From Cantharellus purpuraceus (taxonomy: Eukaryota > Basidiomycota > Agaricomycetes > Cantharellales > Hydnaceae), in the NCBI GenBank assembly GCA_025174535.1, contig JALBUN010000001.1, forward strand, positions 3,720,001 through 3,784,000: DNA of 64,000 nt, given 5' to 3'. Shown piece after piece: positions 33,901 to 45,659 of this stretch. A program made the translations under genes and the position numbers. The notes beneath the pieces are model-generated. The model ran no database searches, was not told where the DNA came from, and saw only the letters and a list, made by a program, of their open reading frames with translations. Numbering within the stretch: position 1 is the stretch's first letter; each line of letters opens with the position of its first letter.

Positions 33901-36900
33901 TGATTCTGATGAGAGTTTCGCAGTGCTTAGGATCGAAGAGGATTGAGCGAGAAATGCGGATAGGCCATGTCCCAGCCACATCACTGGATTTGCTGAGTCA
34001 TGCATGAGCATGGACAATGAAAAGAAAAAGGAGCAACTCTACCACGTCGAGAAATTGCTTGCAATACAGTGGCAGCTGCATCCGCAATAGTTGTGTCGTC
34101 ATCGACAAGCTTGGCATGAAAATTCCCCATATCTGGCTCAAGTTTGGAATAAATATCGACTGGAAAATATCTGAGTGACGCGGAAGTTACATAAAGCAAC
34201 GAGAACTGACCATGGTCTGTCAGTTTGTGTAATACATCTTTACAAGCCAATCGAACTTCCGAGCGTCTGGATCTGAGTAGCTCGATGATGCGAGGAACAG
34301 CATCCCTGATCACGTCATGAAACGCGGCTAGGAACGGACATTAGTCTGGTCATAAAGAGTGATAAGCACCACTACATACAGTGCTCAGCCAGTCTTCCCA
34401 ATACACTTGATACCGCTGATTGGATATCCGGATGGTATTCCCGGACCAGTTCAACGATGCGTAGAACAATTCCCTTGATCGCCTCATGGAATGCAGCTAG
34501 AAGGGACATCGGTATCCTCAAAGACTGTTATGAGCACCATCACATACGGTGCTCAGCCAGGTTGCCGAATGCGCTTGCACCGGCTGATTGGACAGCTGGG
34601 TCGTAGTGCTGGAGCAGTTTGATGATGTGAGGAACAATACCCTTGATCGCCTCATGAAGTGCGGCTAGGAATGGACGTCATTTGGTAAAAGAGCGTAATA
34701 AGCACCATCACATACGGTGCTTAGCCAGATTGCCAAATGCGCCTGCACCAGCCACTTTAAGGACCCACGAATCGCCCTGGATCAGGTTGGATATGTGAGG
34801 AACAAAATCACTGATTATATCGTGGAATGCAACTAAAAGGGTAACCAGAAGGGACATCAGTCTCGTTAAGGAGCGTGGTGAGCACCATCACATACAGTGC
34901 TCAGTCAGGTTTTCCAACGCAGTTGCATTGGCCGATTGGACCAACACATCGCTGTCCTGGAGCCGTTTAATGATGTATAGAATAGCACTCCTGATCCCTC
35001 ATGAAATGCGGCTAGAAATATACGTCAGTCTCCTCAAGGAGTGTGGTAAGCACCATGACATACGTTGCTTAGCGAGGTTGCTCAATGTATGTGCATCATC
35101 CGACCCTTGGACATACCAGACATTGTCTTTGAGAAGTTCAATGACATATGGAGCAGCAGTGCTGATCGCCTCATCAAATACAGCTGGAAAGAACATCAGT
35201 CGCCCCAAAGAGTGACATGAGCTCCATTACATACAGTGCACAGGCAGGTTACCTATTACTGTTGCACCAGCTAATCGGAGTTCTAGATCGCTTTTCTCGA
35301 GCAGTTCGATGATGTGAAGAACAGCACCCCTGATCGCATCATGGAATGCGGCTACAAGGGAGAAGGCCCATCAGCCTCCTCAAATACTGTTGTGAGCACC
35401 ATCACATACGGGGCTCAGCCAGGTTTCCCAATGCACTTGCACCAGCTGATCGGACCGTTGAATCGATTTCCAGGATCATCTCAATGGTGTGAGGCACAGT
35501 ACCCCTGATTGCATCATGAAATGCGGCTAGGAATGGACGTCAGTTGGTGAAAGAGCACAATAAGCACTATCACATACGGTACTTAGCGAGGTCTTGCCAT
35601 TAGCATCCATGTGTGATTCTGATGAGTGTTTCGAAGTGCCTAGTATCGAAGAGGACTGAGTGAGAAATGCAGACAGGCCATGTCCAAGCCACATCACTGG
35701 ATTTGCTGAGTCGTGTATGAGTAAGGACAATGAAAATGAACAGGAAAAACTCTACCACGTCGAGAAATTGCTTCCAATACGGTGGCAGCTGCATCCGCAA
35801 TAGGTGTGTCATCATCGGCAACCTTGGCATGAAAATTGACCATATCTGGTTCAAGAGTTGAATAAATATCAACTGGATATTATCTCAGCGATACAAAAGT
35901 TACATAAAACAATGAGCACTGACTGTGGGCTGTCAGATTGTGTATTGCATCTTTACAAGCCAATCGAACATCGGAACGGCTGTATCTGAGTAGCTCGATG
36001 ATGCGAGGAACAGCATCCCTGATCACGTCATGAAACACGGCTAGGAACTGACATTAGCCCGGTCATAAAAGAGGGGTAAGCACCATTACATACAGTGCTC
36101 AGCCAGTCTGCCCAATACACTTGCACCAGCTGATCGGAAATTCGAATTGTTGTCCTGGACCAGTTCAACGATACGTGGAACAATACCCTTGATCGCCTCA
36201 TGGAATGCAGCTAGAAGGGGCGTCAGTCTCATCAATGGGCGTGGTGAGCACCATCACATACGGTACTCAGCCAGGTTTCCCAACGCTCTTGCACTAGCCG
36301 ATCGGACATCCCAGTAACCGTCCTTGAGCAGCTCGATGATGTGGGGAACAGCACCCTTGATTGCATCATGAAGTGCGGCTAGCAACGGACGTTAGTGGAT
36401 CAAAGAGTGCGGTGAGCACCGTCACATACGGTACTTGGCCAGGTTGCCAAATGCACTTGCACCAGCTACTTGGACACCTAGATCGCTATTATGGAGCAGT
36501 TCGATGATCTGCGGAGAAGCATCCCTAATCGCCTCATGGAAATCAGCTGGAAGGAACATCAGCCTCCTCACAGACTGTTGCACCATCACATACGGTGCTC
36601 AGCCAGGTTGCCTAATGCAATTGCACCAGCTGATCGGACGTATGGGTCGTTGGCCTGGAGCAGTTCGATGATGTGTGGAACAGTACCCTTGATTGCCTCA
36701 TGAAGTGCGGCTAGAAATGGACGTCAGTTGGTGACAGAGCCTAGTAATCACTATCACTTGCGGTGCCTGGCCAGGTTGCCAGATGCACTTGCACCAGCCA
36801 ATTGCACATGTGATTTGCTGTCCTGGAGCAGTTTGATGATGTGAGGAGCAGAATCACTGATCACCTCGTAGAACGCAGGTAGAAGGGTAACTAGAAGGGA

Positions 36901-39900
36901 CATCAGTCTCGTCAAAGAGTGTGGCAAGCACTATCACATACAGTGCTCAGCCAGGTTGCCCAACGCGCTTGCACTGGCCGATCGGACATATGAATCGCTG
37001 TCCTGGAGCAGTTTAATGATGTATGGAACAGCACCCCTGATCGCCTCATGAAATGCAGCTAGAAATAAACATAAGTCTCCTCATGGAGCATGGTAAGCAC
37101 CATGACATACGGTGCTTAGCGAGGTTGCTCAATGCTTCTGCACCAGCCGATCGGACATACCAGTCATTGTCCTTGAGCAGCTCAATGACGTATGGGACAG
37201 CACCTCGGACCGCCTCATGAAATGCAGCTAAAAGGAACATCAGTCTCCTCAAGAGCACTGTGAGCACCATCACATACAGTTCATAGGCAGGTTGTCTATT
37301 GCTCTTGCACCAGCTGATCGGAGTCTTCGATCGCTCTGCTGGAGCAGTTCGATGATCTGGGGCAAAGCACCCCTGATCGCATCATGGAACACAGCTAGAA
37401 GGGAGAAGGGACATTAGCCTCCTCAAAAACTGTTGTGAGCACCATCACATACGGTGCTCAGCCAGGTTTCCCAACACACTTGCACCAGCTGATTGGACCG
37501 TTGAATCGATTTCCAGGATCATCTCAATGGTGTGAGGCACAGTATCCCTGATTGCGTCATGAAATGCGGCTAGGAATGGACGTCAGTTGGTCAAAGAGCA
37601 CGGTAAGCACTATCACATACGGTACTTAGCGAGGTTGCCCAGCACAGTTGCAGAAGCCGATCGGACAGATGAATCATGCCTGTCCTGGAGCAGTTCAATG
37701 ATGCGTGGAACAGCATCCTTGATCGCCTCATGGAATGCGGCTAGAATGTACATCAGTCGTGTCGGAGAGCGTGGTGAGCACTACCACATACGGTACTCAG
37801 CCAGGTTGCTCAATACTATTGCACAAGCCGATGCGGAGGGCGGGTCACTGTTCTTGAGCAGTTCGACGATGCGAGGGACAGCACCGCTGATCATGCCATG
37901 AAATTCGGCTACAAATGAACGTCAGTCTCGTCAGAGATCACAGTGAGCACATTCCATACAGTACTTCGCCAGGTTGTTCAATGCTCTTGCACCAGCCGAT
38001 TGGACATCTGAATGGTGGCCCTGGAGCGGTTCAATGGCATCTGATGTGCTATCTTGGAGCAGTTCAATGATGTGTGGAACAGCAGCCCTGATCGCCTCAT
38101 GAAATGCGGCTAGAAATAAAATCAGTCTCCTCATGGAGCGTGATAAGCACCATTACATACGGTGCTCAGCCAAGTTGCTCACTGCACTCGCGCCAGCAGA
38201 TTGGACATCTGAATCGCTGGCCTTGAGTAGCTCTATGATGTGAGGACAAGCGACGTTGATTACAGCATGAAATGCAGCTGCAAATGGACATCAGTCTCAA
38301 AGAGCGGAGTGGGAGCCATCACATACGGTGCTCAGCAAGTTTGACAACAGTGTTCGCACCAGCCGCTCGAACTACCAAGTCACTCTCCTTAAGCCATTCA
38401 CAGAGTTGAGGGCCAGTACTCTCGATCGCGTCTTGGAATATACCTGGGATGTTTTACGGTTCTCTTCATTGTTCATTCCTTACACATGATTTCTATCACC
38501 CACCAAAATAGGCCAGTTTCGTAAGTCCAAGTAAGGCTGCATCACGTATGTCAGCTTCCTGGTCTTTCAACAGCGCAAAAAGCCTTTTGATTGTTGTATC
38601 CCGTGTACCCTTTGTTGATGATGCTACCCTCTCGTCCAGGTTGCCTCCGCTGCTTCCGGTCACCAACGATCCAAATTGCCGCGAGGACCCGCCAATTTTT
38701 ACGAGTAACGAGAGCAAAATTGCGCCCGTCCTTTGTAAACAATCTCCTCCTCTTTCGACACTGCCAATGGCCGCCTCAATCAACTTCTTCAGTAAATTTG
38801 GAGGTGACCCGGTTCGACACATAGACCTTAAGCTTCTCTTGGTTGTCTCTTAGTCCTCTTGGTGATCATCTTTCTTCACCGCCAGTAGGACCTCTATACG
38901 CACACAAAACGCGAGTGACTGCAGGCAGGGCTGTAAATTATCCCACCGATGCAACGGTTGTCCCAGCCCGAATAATTTAAGGCATGGCTTGGGGTGTTTC
39001 TTCGCAACTTGGAGCAGAGCGTATAGATAAGCCTCGACTTTATTGACATTATCTGTAGTCATTCTGAGATCCGGAGACCACTTGAAGCATCGAGAGACCC
39101 TGTCGCAAAGCACTGACACAGCACCTGACTTGGCCACCACGTCCCCCCATGCGTCGAAATTTGTCGAAGGCATGCCTGCTACAACTCGGACAGCCTCTTC
39201 AATGTTCTCCTCTACAGCCGAGTTTGCGATGACCCAGGTAAGGATAGCCACTTCAAGTTCCGTTTGCCCTGGCTTGTGATGCAGATCCGCAAACGTGTCC
39301 CAGAACGATAAACGCTTACTAGAGTCGAACTTTCCCATCCCGTAAGAAAAAGTACGATCCTTCTTGTATCGTGAAAGTGCTGCCATCCCTGGTATAAAAT
39401 CAGACATTGTTGTCTGAAGCGTGCATCCCGGGGAGAACCACGGTAAGACTGTTCCCAAGAGATAGATAGCCGCAGTGATGACGACCAAGCCGAGAACGGT
39501 GTAGCCAATTCCACTGCTGCCGTCCAAGATAAATAGAACAAGTCCTGCGAAGAACAGGAAGAGGGAAAGCTGAGTCAGGAACGGGATGCCACTGATGACT
39601 GCACCGAAATGCCACTTGTAGGCCCCAATGGCGCGAAGATGACGCTCACATGCATCGCTTGAAGACATTCCAGGAGATGCTGGTGCGTACTTTGTGAGCC
39701 AACCTTTGGCGAGCACTCCGGCCAGTGCACCGATCAGGGTAAACGTCAGGCTGGTAAACCATAGATAATTCACATGCAAGGACAGCGTGGATGGAGTAAA
39801 CGAGGATGTGGACACGTTCAAATCGTTCCGAAGAGTAGAAAGGATTTCTTGCAGCAACATGCTTTGTGGATCCGCCTGCAATCCTTTCCGGCTTTCGATA

Positions 39901-40350
39901 AGGAAGGCAGTCTGAATTCCTGCGAACAGACCGGCCTGAGGCACATCAGATTTTGACCTTGTGCCGATGAAAATTTGGACTCACAAATACCAAAAGAGTG
40001 TCAAGGCCACTCTGCCATCGCGTCACTAATTGCTTGTCCTCGGCCTCTGTTTCCCTCAAGTACAGTGACCAGATGGGTGCATCAGGACGATAATGTGAGA
40101 AATACGGGCTGTCGCTGATTTTGGCGGGATCAGACTCTGAGGTGGTTGAAATAACGACGTGAGGAGGAGGTTTATCGGGAGTGAGGTTGTCTAAAAACGA
40201 GAGGAATTCAATGACAATGTAAGGTGTTAGAATCCAGATCGGGACGGACCTTCGTGGTTATTTTTCTGGCGTTCAGCATAACACGACTGAGTATGGGCTA
40301 TCAGATGTGTACAGCAGGGATACGCGACAGACCTTCTCTTGCTCAGACAT
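30920..40350 (-). CDS. DUF6535 membrane protein with a giant HEAT/ARM-repeat exon array
   Basis: Large multi-exon gene read right to left. The proposed ATG is 40350 (MSEQEK). Two short introns follow, then an exon with APIWSLYLRETEAEDKQLV...DTLLVF, a 49-nt intron (GTGAGT...CTCAG), and the DUF6535 exon (from about 39938) with several hydrophobic membrane segments. From about 38822 on, the protein is helical repeats. Most repeats are single 117-nt exons (39 codons) separated by introns of about 50 nt, all in phase 1, with recurring text such as AAFHEAIRGAVPYVIELL and GALSNLAEH. About 35-40 units lie between 31560 and 38450. Terminal exons continue to a stop at 30920. Function is unknown: HEAT/ARM solenoids bind proteins, and the membrane domain suggests an anchored receptor or scaffold. 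Exact joins at 38.85 kb and 31.2 kb are uncertain, and at least one unit (about 32041) has lost its splice donor. Confidence 0.75.
31560..38450 (-). repeat. Tandem array of symmetric 117-nt HEAT/ARM exons
   Basis: Period about 168-172 bp. Example exons of exactly 117 nt are 36262-36378, 36430-36546, 36942-37058 and 37111-37227. Each ends with donor GTATGTGATGG and is preceded by an acceptor in the context TTTCTAG. Introns of 51-52 nt are themselves repeats (GGTGCTTACCAC... and ...GACGTCCATTTCTAG). The exon at 37960-38109 is 150 nt because of an in-frame 33-nt internal duplication. Two divergent blocks (about 33.5-34.3 kb and 35.58-36.05 kb) contain non-canonical repeats. Confidence 0.92.
38850..39937 (-). 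other. DUF6535 domain exon
   Basis: Encodes AGLFAGIQTAFLIES and several hydrophobic segments (around LTFTLIGALAGVLA, FLTQLSLFLFFAGLVLFIL and VLGLVVITAAIYLLG), the pattern of the agaricomycete DUF6535 family. A long soluble region follows. The open frame runs to 38850. A likely donor (GTGAAG) lies shortly before that end, leading into the repeat exon at 38496-38822. Confidence 0.8.
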
Positions 40351-41132
40351 GGTCGAAGGGAAGATGCCTGACTTCAGGGCATGGAACCATGATAGGTACC
40401 GACCTTCAGTGTTATGTTTCTGGGCTTCAGCCTCTGGCAAGTCAGACGGGTGCTAGTAACGAATGCCGATGAGTATGAGCCATCGTATGTGTTGCAGGAC
40501 TACATATATCCACTTGTTCAGACATTGTGGACGCGGAACGCGCTGTTGACAGAGTTGTATGCTAGGATCACACGTAACGTGATAGTAGTTTTGGTGAAAG
40601 CAAGATAATGATTCTCCTTGTTTAGCTAAGAACTATATAGCATGTTCAAAGTTTCCTGTGGATGAGTTGAGGGTCAATGTGGGTGTGCGCTAGGACTGGA
40701 TGATTGTCTCAGCGTCTACACTCAACTGCGGGAAGGAAGGCCACCTAAATTCTGTGAGCGCGCCACCCGCAAATTTAGTGGGATATCCACGTAGTCCAGT
40801 GTATTTCCCACAGCTGTTAAGGTGGACTCCCCACATTAGCTTAGATGTGGGGTGGCCGTGTAAACTATGTGGATGGTTTTGACAATTTCCACAACATAAA
40901 AGTGGGATTTCCATTATGTGGGTACACAAAAATTCTATGGTGGACACCCACTGGGAAAACCATGCAAATAATTTCCTGAGAATAAGTGCAGGGATTTCCA
41001 CTTTTTTTTCGGCATTGCACCCAAAAACTTGGAGTGGTTAAACCACCAGAAAATAAAAGAAATACCCAGCTAATTAAAGTGGGTTAACCACCGGTAAAAT
41101 GGGGGGAAAACCCACAGGTTTCATGTGGTTAT
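40351..41132. other. Upstream region of the DUF6535 gene and an inverted-repeat-rich spacer
   Basis: At 40400-40500 a diverged copy of the first-exon region (40224-40330) is present. At 40730-41110 there are many short inverted repeats built around TGGG/CCCA, for example CCCCACAT/ATGTGGGG and GTGGTT/AACCAC. No gene is recognised. The hairpin-rich stretch may be a decayed DNA transposon. Confidence 0.45.
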
Positions 41133-41816
41133 TGATGTGATTATTATTGCGATTGTCAACCAAATGAACAGGGAGCCAAGGAAGATCCAAATGAAGGGGC
41201 ATATAGGATGCCCAGGGGATAGACAGTGATTGTAACAGGAGTTGAGAGGTCAGGGATTGGACATGTGTATGGATCAGGAGGTAAAAATGGAGGAATTGGG
41301 GACTAGGTGTCATCACTTAGAGTACTGACAATTTCACTTTATATTTTTTTTTATTTCTCCCATGGACTCTATAGCTAGAACCCCCCCCCATTTTGCTTTT
41401 ATCATCACCCACTTTCCCCTAATCCCTATCTCATAACACTTTTATCACAGACTACTACCATGTCTATCCTGTATAAAAAAAGCTCCCCTAGCTATGAAAT
41501 AGATAGGAGCTTGTACTCTCCAACTTTGTTTGATAAGTTGTGTAACTCAGGAAGCAAATACACTGTTCTCCTCATGACTGCTTGAATTCTACACATAATC
41601 TCACTATCACAATTGAATATACTTCATATTATCCATATCTATTGACTTTATCCACCTGCATGCTGTACAATGCCTAGACAATTTTTTGACTGTTTACATA
41701 CATCCACTCCCTGTCATTTCACTATCATTCATGCTCCACCTGATCCCTATTCAACCTCTACATGACTTAGGCTCTCACAAGGCAGTTCATATGGACATAT
41801 TCAACCAAATACAACA
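41133..41816 (+). repeat. Decayed solo LTR related to family C (C''), TSD GTTAT
   Basis: A 684-bp TG...ACAACA unit flanked by the perfect duplication GTTAT (41128-41132 and 41817-41821). It aligns with LTR C around the TATAAAA box (here near 41471) and the CTTTTATCAC segments, but is much more diverged. Confidence 0.75.
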
Positions 41817-42056
41817 GTTATGTGTGTGACCTATATATACAACAAGGAAAATAATAATTAGCAGCAATGTGTAGTTCTATTATGGCCATTGTACTACAAC
41901 ACTCTCCACTTCCCAAGACATTAGAATTTCACTTGCTTACATATTGGAAACATCAGACTGTAATACAAGAGTACTTAACAATACTTTGTATTATTAGAAG
42001 GGGCCACTATACTCTGGGATTTGACAGATGGTATCTAATATTACATATATCATCTT
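41817..42056. other. AT-rich spacer
   Basis: About 240 bp between two solo LTRs, with a TATATATAC motif. No supported gene. Confidence 0.4.
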
Positions 42057-42666
42057 TGTTACATCCTGTAACACCAAGTCTGATCTCCAGATCTCCATCT
42101 CCATCTCCCACTCCATCCCCTCTTACTCCACCTCTGTCAACTCCACCTCTGTTAACCCCGAACTCCATTATTGTTTCCCTTATAAGTTGTTTCTACTTAT
42201 GGGTTACAACAATTATATTGCTCAGTGGCAGTTCGGACTTGAGTCCGAACTCCAAACTCCTTTCCATGTTGTATTCCATATCCATCTTATTGTCCTATCA
42301 TTTTAGTCTTATCATTCAATTCTCTACATACTTATATGGGCTACTTCTTGTATGTTACAGTAGTTTGTATATTGACTAAGATTTGCCTCATCATCTTCTT
42401 GGTTGCTAGCTTCTTGACAAGTACCTTCTTGACAAGTCGAACTTGGGATCCTTGATCCAACTCCATACCTCTGACTCCAAAATATTGGACCAACGATCCG
42501 AGGGGACACAACACACAAGTTGAAGCCAAGTCCACTCAATCCAACTCAATAGTTATTGCTTGATACTGTCTCCGGTTGAACTGGAACAGTAAAGTCTTTT
42601 CCTCTTATCCACTAGCATCTGAACTCTGGCTACTCCATTGAACCTCCAGGATATCAGCCCTTAACA
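42057..42666 (+). repeat. Solo LTR of family H, TSD ATCTT
   Basis: A 610-bp TGTTACATCCTGTAACA...CCCTTAACA unit flanked by the perfect duplication ATCTT (42052-42056 and 42667-42671). Starts with the 7-bp terminal hairpin of the family. Confidence 0.93.
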
Positions 42667-43136
42667 ATCTTATGCACTTCCCCACATTGGCATGCTTGAG
42701 AGCATGCCCAAAGTCATCTCAGCATTTGTGACAGTTTGCACACTGGGCTTCCTCCAGCATGTTCAAAGTTGGATCTTTTAATGTATGGCTGGTGTCACCA
42801 GTCATGTACTCCTTATGAAGCTGATCAATGTCAGCTTTGATTTCTGATAGGGCAAACTCAAAGAGTTTGCCCAGCTGTTTAGCACCCTTGAGGATGCTGG
42901 ACAGGAGGAGACCATGTTTGTGGTCATAGTCCTCCCAGATTGGGTCAGTATTGTCCCAATCTTGACACTTGAACCCTAAAGGGTCAATCTGAGGTGGTTT
43001 GCCTGGGTGATTATCCTCCTTGGCGAGGTCAATTGTTTCCTGTGATGATGATGCCACAGGTTGTGATGAAGTAATGGCAGGCAATGATTTGCCTGCCATA
43101 GCATGTGATGATGATGCTACTGGAGCCAAGCACACC

Positions 43137-45287
43137 TGTATGGGAACTGGTTTTCCCTTAAAAGATCTTGTTTAAAGTCCCGAAACTGTACAATTTCGCT
43201 TCATGGCCTTAAAATATCAGCATATATGTGCTGATTTCTCTTGATTCAGGGCCATTCAAATATTCTCTATTTTTTCATATTTTTTCGGGAATTTTCCATG
43301 CAGAAATGAGTCTACAAACTTATTGTTCTGCTGGGTGAAGTTTGGGACCCACATGGACCCACAAACCTTCGCAGATGTCAGCAGCCCCAAAGTCAGCCGG
43401 AGTCACCTGGACAACTGACTCATTTTCAATCACATGACTCATTTCAATCTCCGACTCAATCTGGTCACCACTGCCAGTAAATCCTCAATATCTTTGCAAC
43501 CACTGCACCTTCTGACTCCATTTTCAGTGGAGAGTTCAATAGAAGCTGTGCCTACCCATAGCTGTGCTGATCTGACCAGGAAACAAAGTATTGACCAAGT
43601 TATTTGAGTAATAGTGACTCATGCAATGACTCCTGTGATTACTCATACTATGACTCCATCCATGACTCATGCCATGAGTCAGAGCAAATCCAAGCAGCTC
43701 ATTGGCTAGGAAACTTCCACCCCCTTCTCACATATTCCACTAGCTTCCAGTAGTTTCCATCTATTAATAGGTAGAAGTTTCCAGTAGTATTAGTCAGCTC
43801 CTGTAAATACAATATAAAAGGAGCCTATTCTGCCTCTGAAAAGAATAACCATTTTCTACCCCATCATTTGCACATCAGTGTGACTAGAGTGACATACAGT
43901 GTCATCCTCTATATCTCAGTAACTGTTGATTGTCCAGTTCAAGGGTTGCTTACAGTTGTGTAACTGTATTTGATTGCACTCAAAGTAGTGATTGTCCTGC
44001 TTTGGGCGTGAGTGTAGTATCTACTGTTGTTCCAGCTGCCGGATGTCTAGCTGCCGGACTTCTGGGGAGAAGGGAGAGGAGAGGGGGATTACAGGGAACA
44101 GGGGAGGAACAGGAGCATATAGCAGGCTCAGGAGGTTTTGAGGGACAAAGGGGGTAAAGGAGGATGGTTACAGGAATGGAATAGGGAACAGGAGAAGCCC
44201 CTGTGAGTTCCAGAACTTCCTGGACATTATTTTCGCTTTTATTTTCATCATTTCATCATCATGGACACTTCCCCCCATCATCATCTCATCATCCATTTCA
44301 TCATTGACTCAGGACATTTACGAATGACTTCACTCATTCATAGGACTTAGTATCATATATAAAACATCTGTAATGCACTTGAATAGATAGAGTAATTATC
44401 TCTCACTTATTCTGTCTGTGTGTCTGAATCTATTCGTATCTGGAATATCTCCAGAACGAACATGTATTTCTATTAGCTTTTGCATATTCTATTAGAATAT
44501 TGCATATCCCACTCGAATATCTGATTACGAAGCCATACAATCACTGGCTACTTTTTTATTAAGCATTTACTCTCGTTCAAGTCATCTGCTCCGCATCCCT
44601 GCTTAAATTGTCGATATCTAGACGAAGATCACACCAAATCCCATCAAACCTCGTAGGAAGATACTACTCAAGTATATCTTCAATTCGACTGTGCATACAT
44701 CGTGTTCCCACCACTGCTCCACTTTCTATTCAACTTCTGCTCGTCACTACACCCCAGCAAAGCAATTATTTACATTATTCAAATAACATCTACCTCGTGT
44801 GACTACAAATCTACAGGGTGAGATTGTCTGTTGATAGTCCTGCCATTAGTGCTCTTTGTTTAAGTTACTAGTGTGTACTGCCTTTGCAGAGCATTAGGAT
44901 CTTGAACTCGTGTGAAGCAGTTGCTAGACTAGTTCACACATTGCTGTTACCCGCTTCAGAGTGTCACTGGTTGGACAGTTGGATTCATCCACCTACTTCC
45001 TCTAGCCTCTAAGTGCATTCCCCTCTTTTTGGAATATCTGGACCCCTAAGCATCCATGAACTCTAGACTCTGGAAGTCTTATTCATTCCCTACTGCTAAG
45101 AAACATATTACCTTCCTGCGTATCGTCTGCATTGACCATTACAAGGGATTGTAACCAAAGTACAAACGTTAAATTGTTTCTGGAGTTGTGCTGCAGTAGG
45201 ATTTGATATTCTTCTCAGCTGTTCATTCACGGAATTGTGGTGATTTAGAGTTTGCCCTAACACCATAATTTTGCGGGTTCCAAAACA
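43137..45287 (+). repeat. Solo LTR of family E, TSD ACACC, carrying a C' LTR
   Basis: Begins TGTATGGGAACTGG and ends CCAAAACA. Perfect ACACC duplication at 43132-43136 and 45288-45292. Without the nested C' LTR (44025-44788) it is about 1.38 kb. It contains a TATAAAAGGAGC box near 43813. Confidence 0.93.
44025..44788 (+). repeat. Solo LTR of family C' nested in LTR E, TSD TCTAC
   Basis: A 764-bp TGTTGTTCC...AAATAACA unit with perfect TCTAC duplication (44020-44024 and 44789-44793). The paralogous E LTR at 52126 has the uninterrupted site at about 52990, which confirms the boundaries. Confidence 0.95.
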
Positions 45288-45659
45288 ACACCATCATGAG
45301 CTTGGTTTTAAATATAGGAGGTGCCTTTGCAGCAACCTCCTTAAATGATTTTAACTCATCCTTGAGACAAGTTACTTTGGATTTCTCTTGTTTGAGAAGT
45401 TCTTCAAGTTCTTGGACCTGTATGAATGGGTTTGAATTGTCCTTGAATAGCTTATCATAATCTTTATGATGAGCATTTGTGACATTGTCTTTGATGTTGT
45501 AAATCAATTGTGGCCATGTGATTCTCAAGGCTCTCTCCACTGACATGGTGGAGAGATATAATTGGCTCCTATTTTGAGCCTCAATCAAGTGTGAGATGTA
45601 GTCATTGGCACCCATGAGGGTGATAGATCACAGCACCTCCATGCCATCCACCAATCTTC

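Noticed and set aside
31560..38450. CRISPR-like array (regular repeats with a period of about 170 bp)
   Set aside because: The repeats are exon-intron units encoding HEAT/ARM repeats on the minus strand with conserved splice sites; the organism is a fungus.
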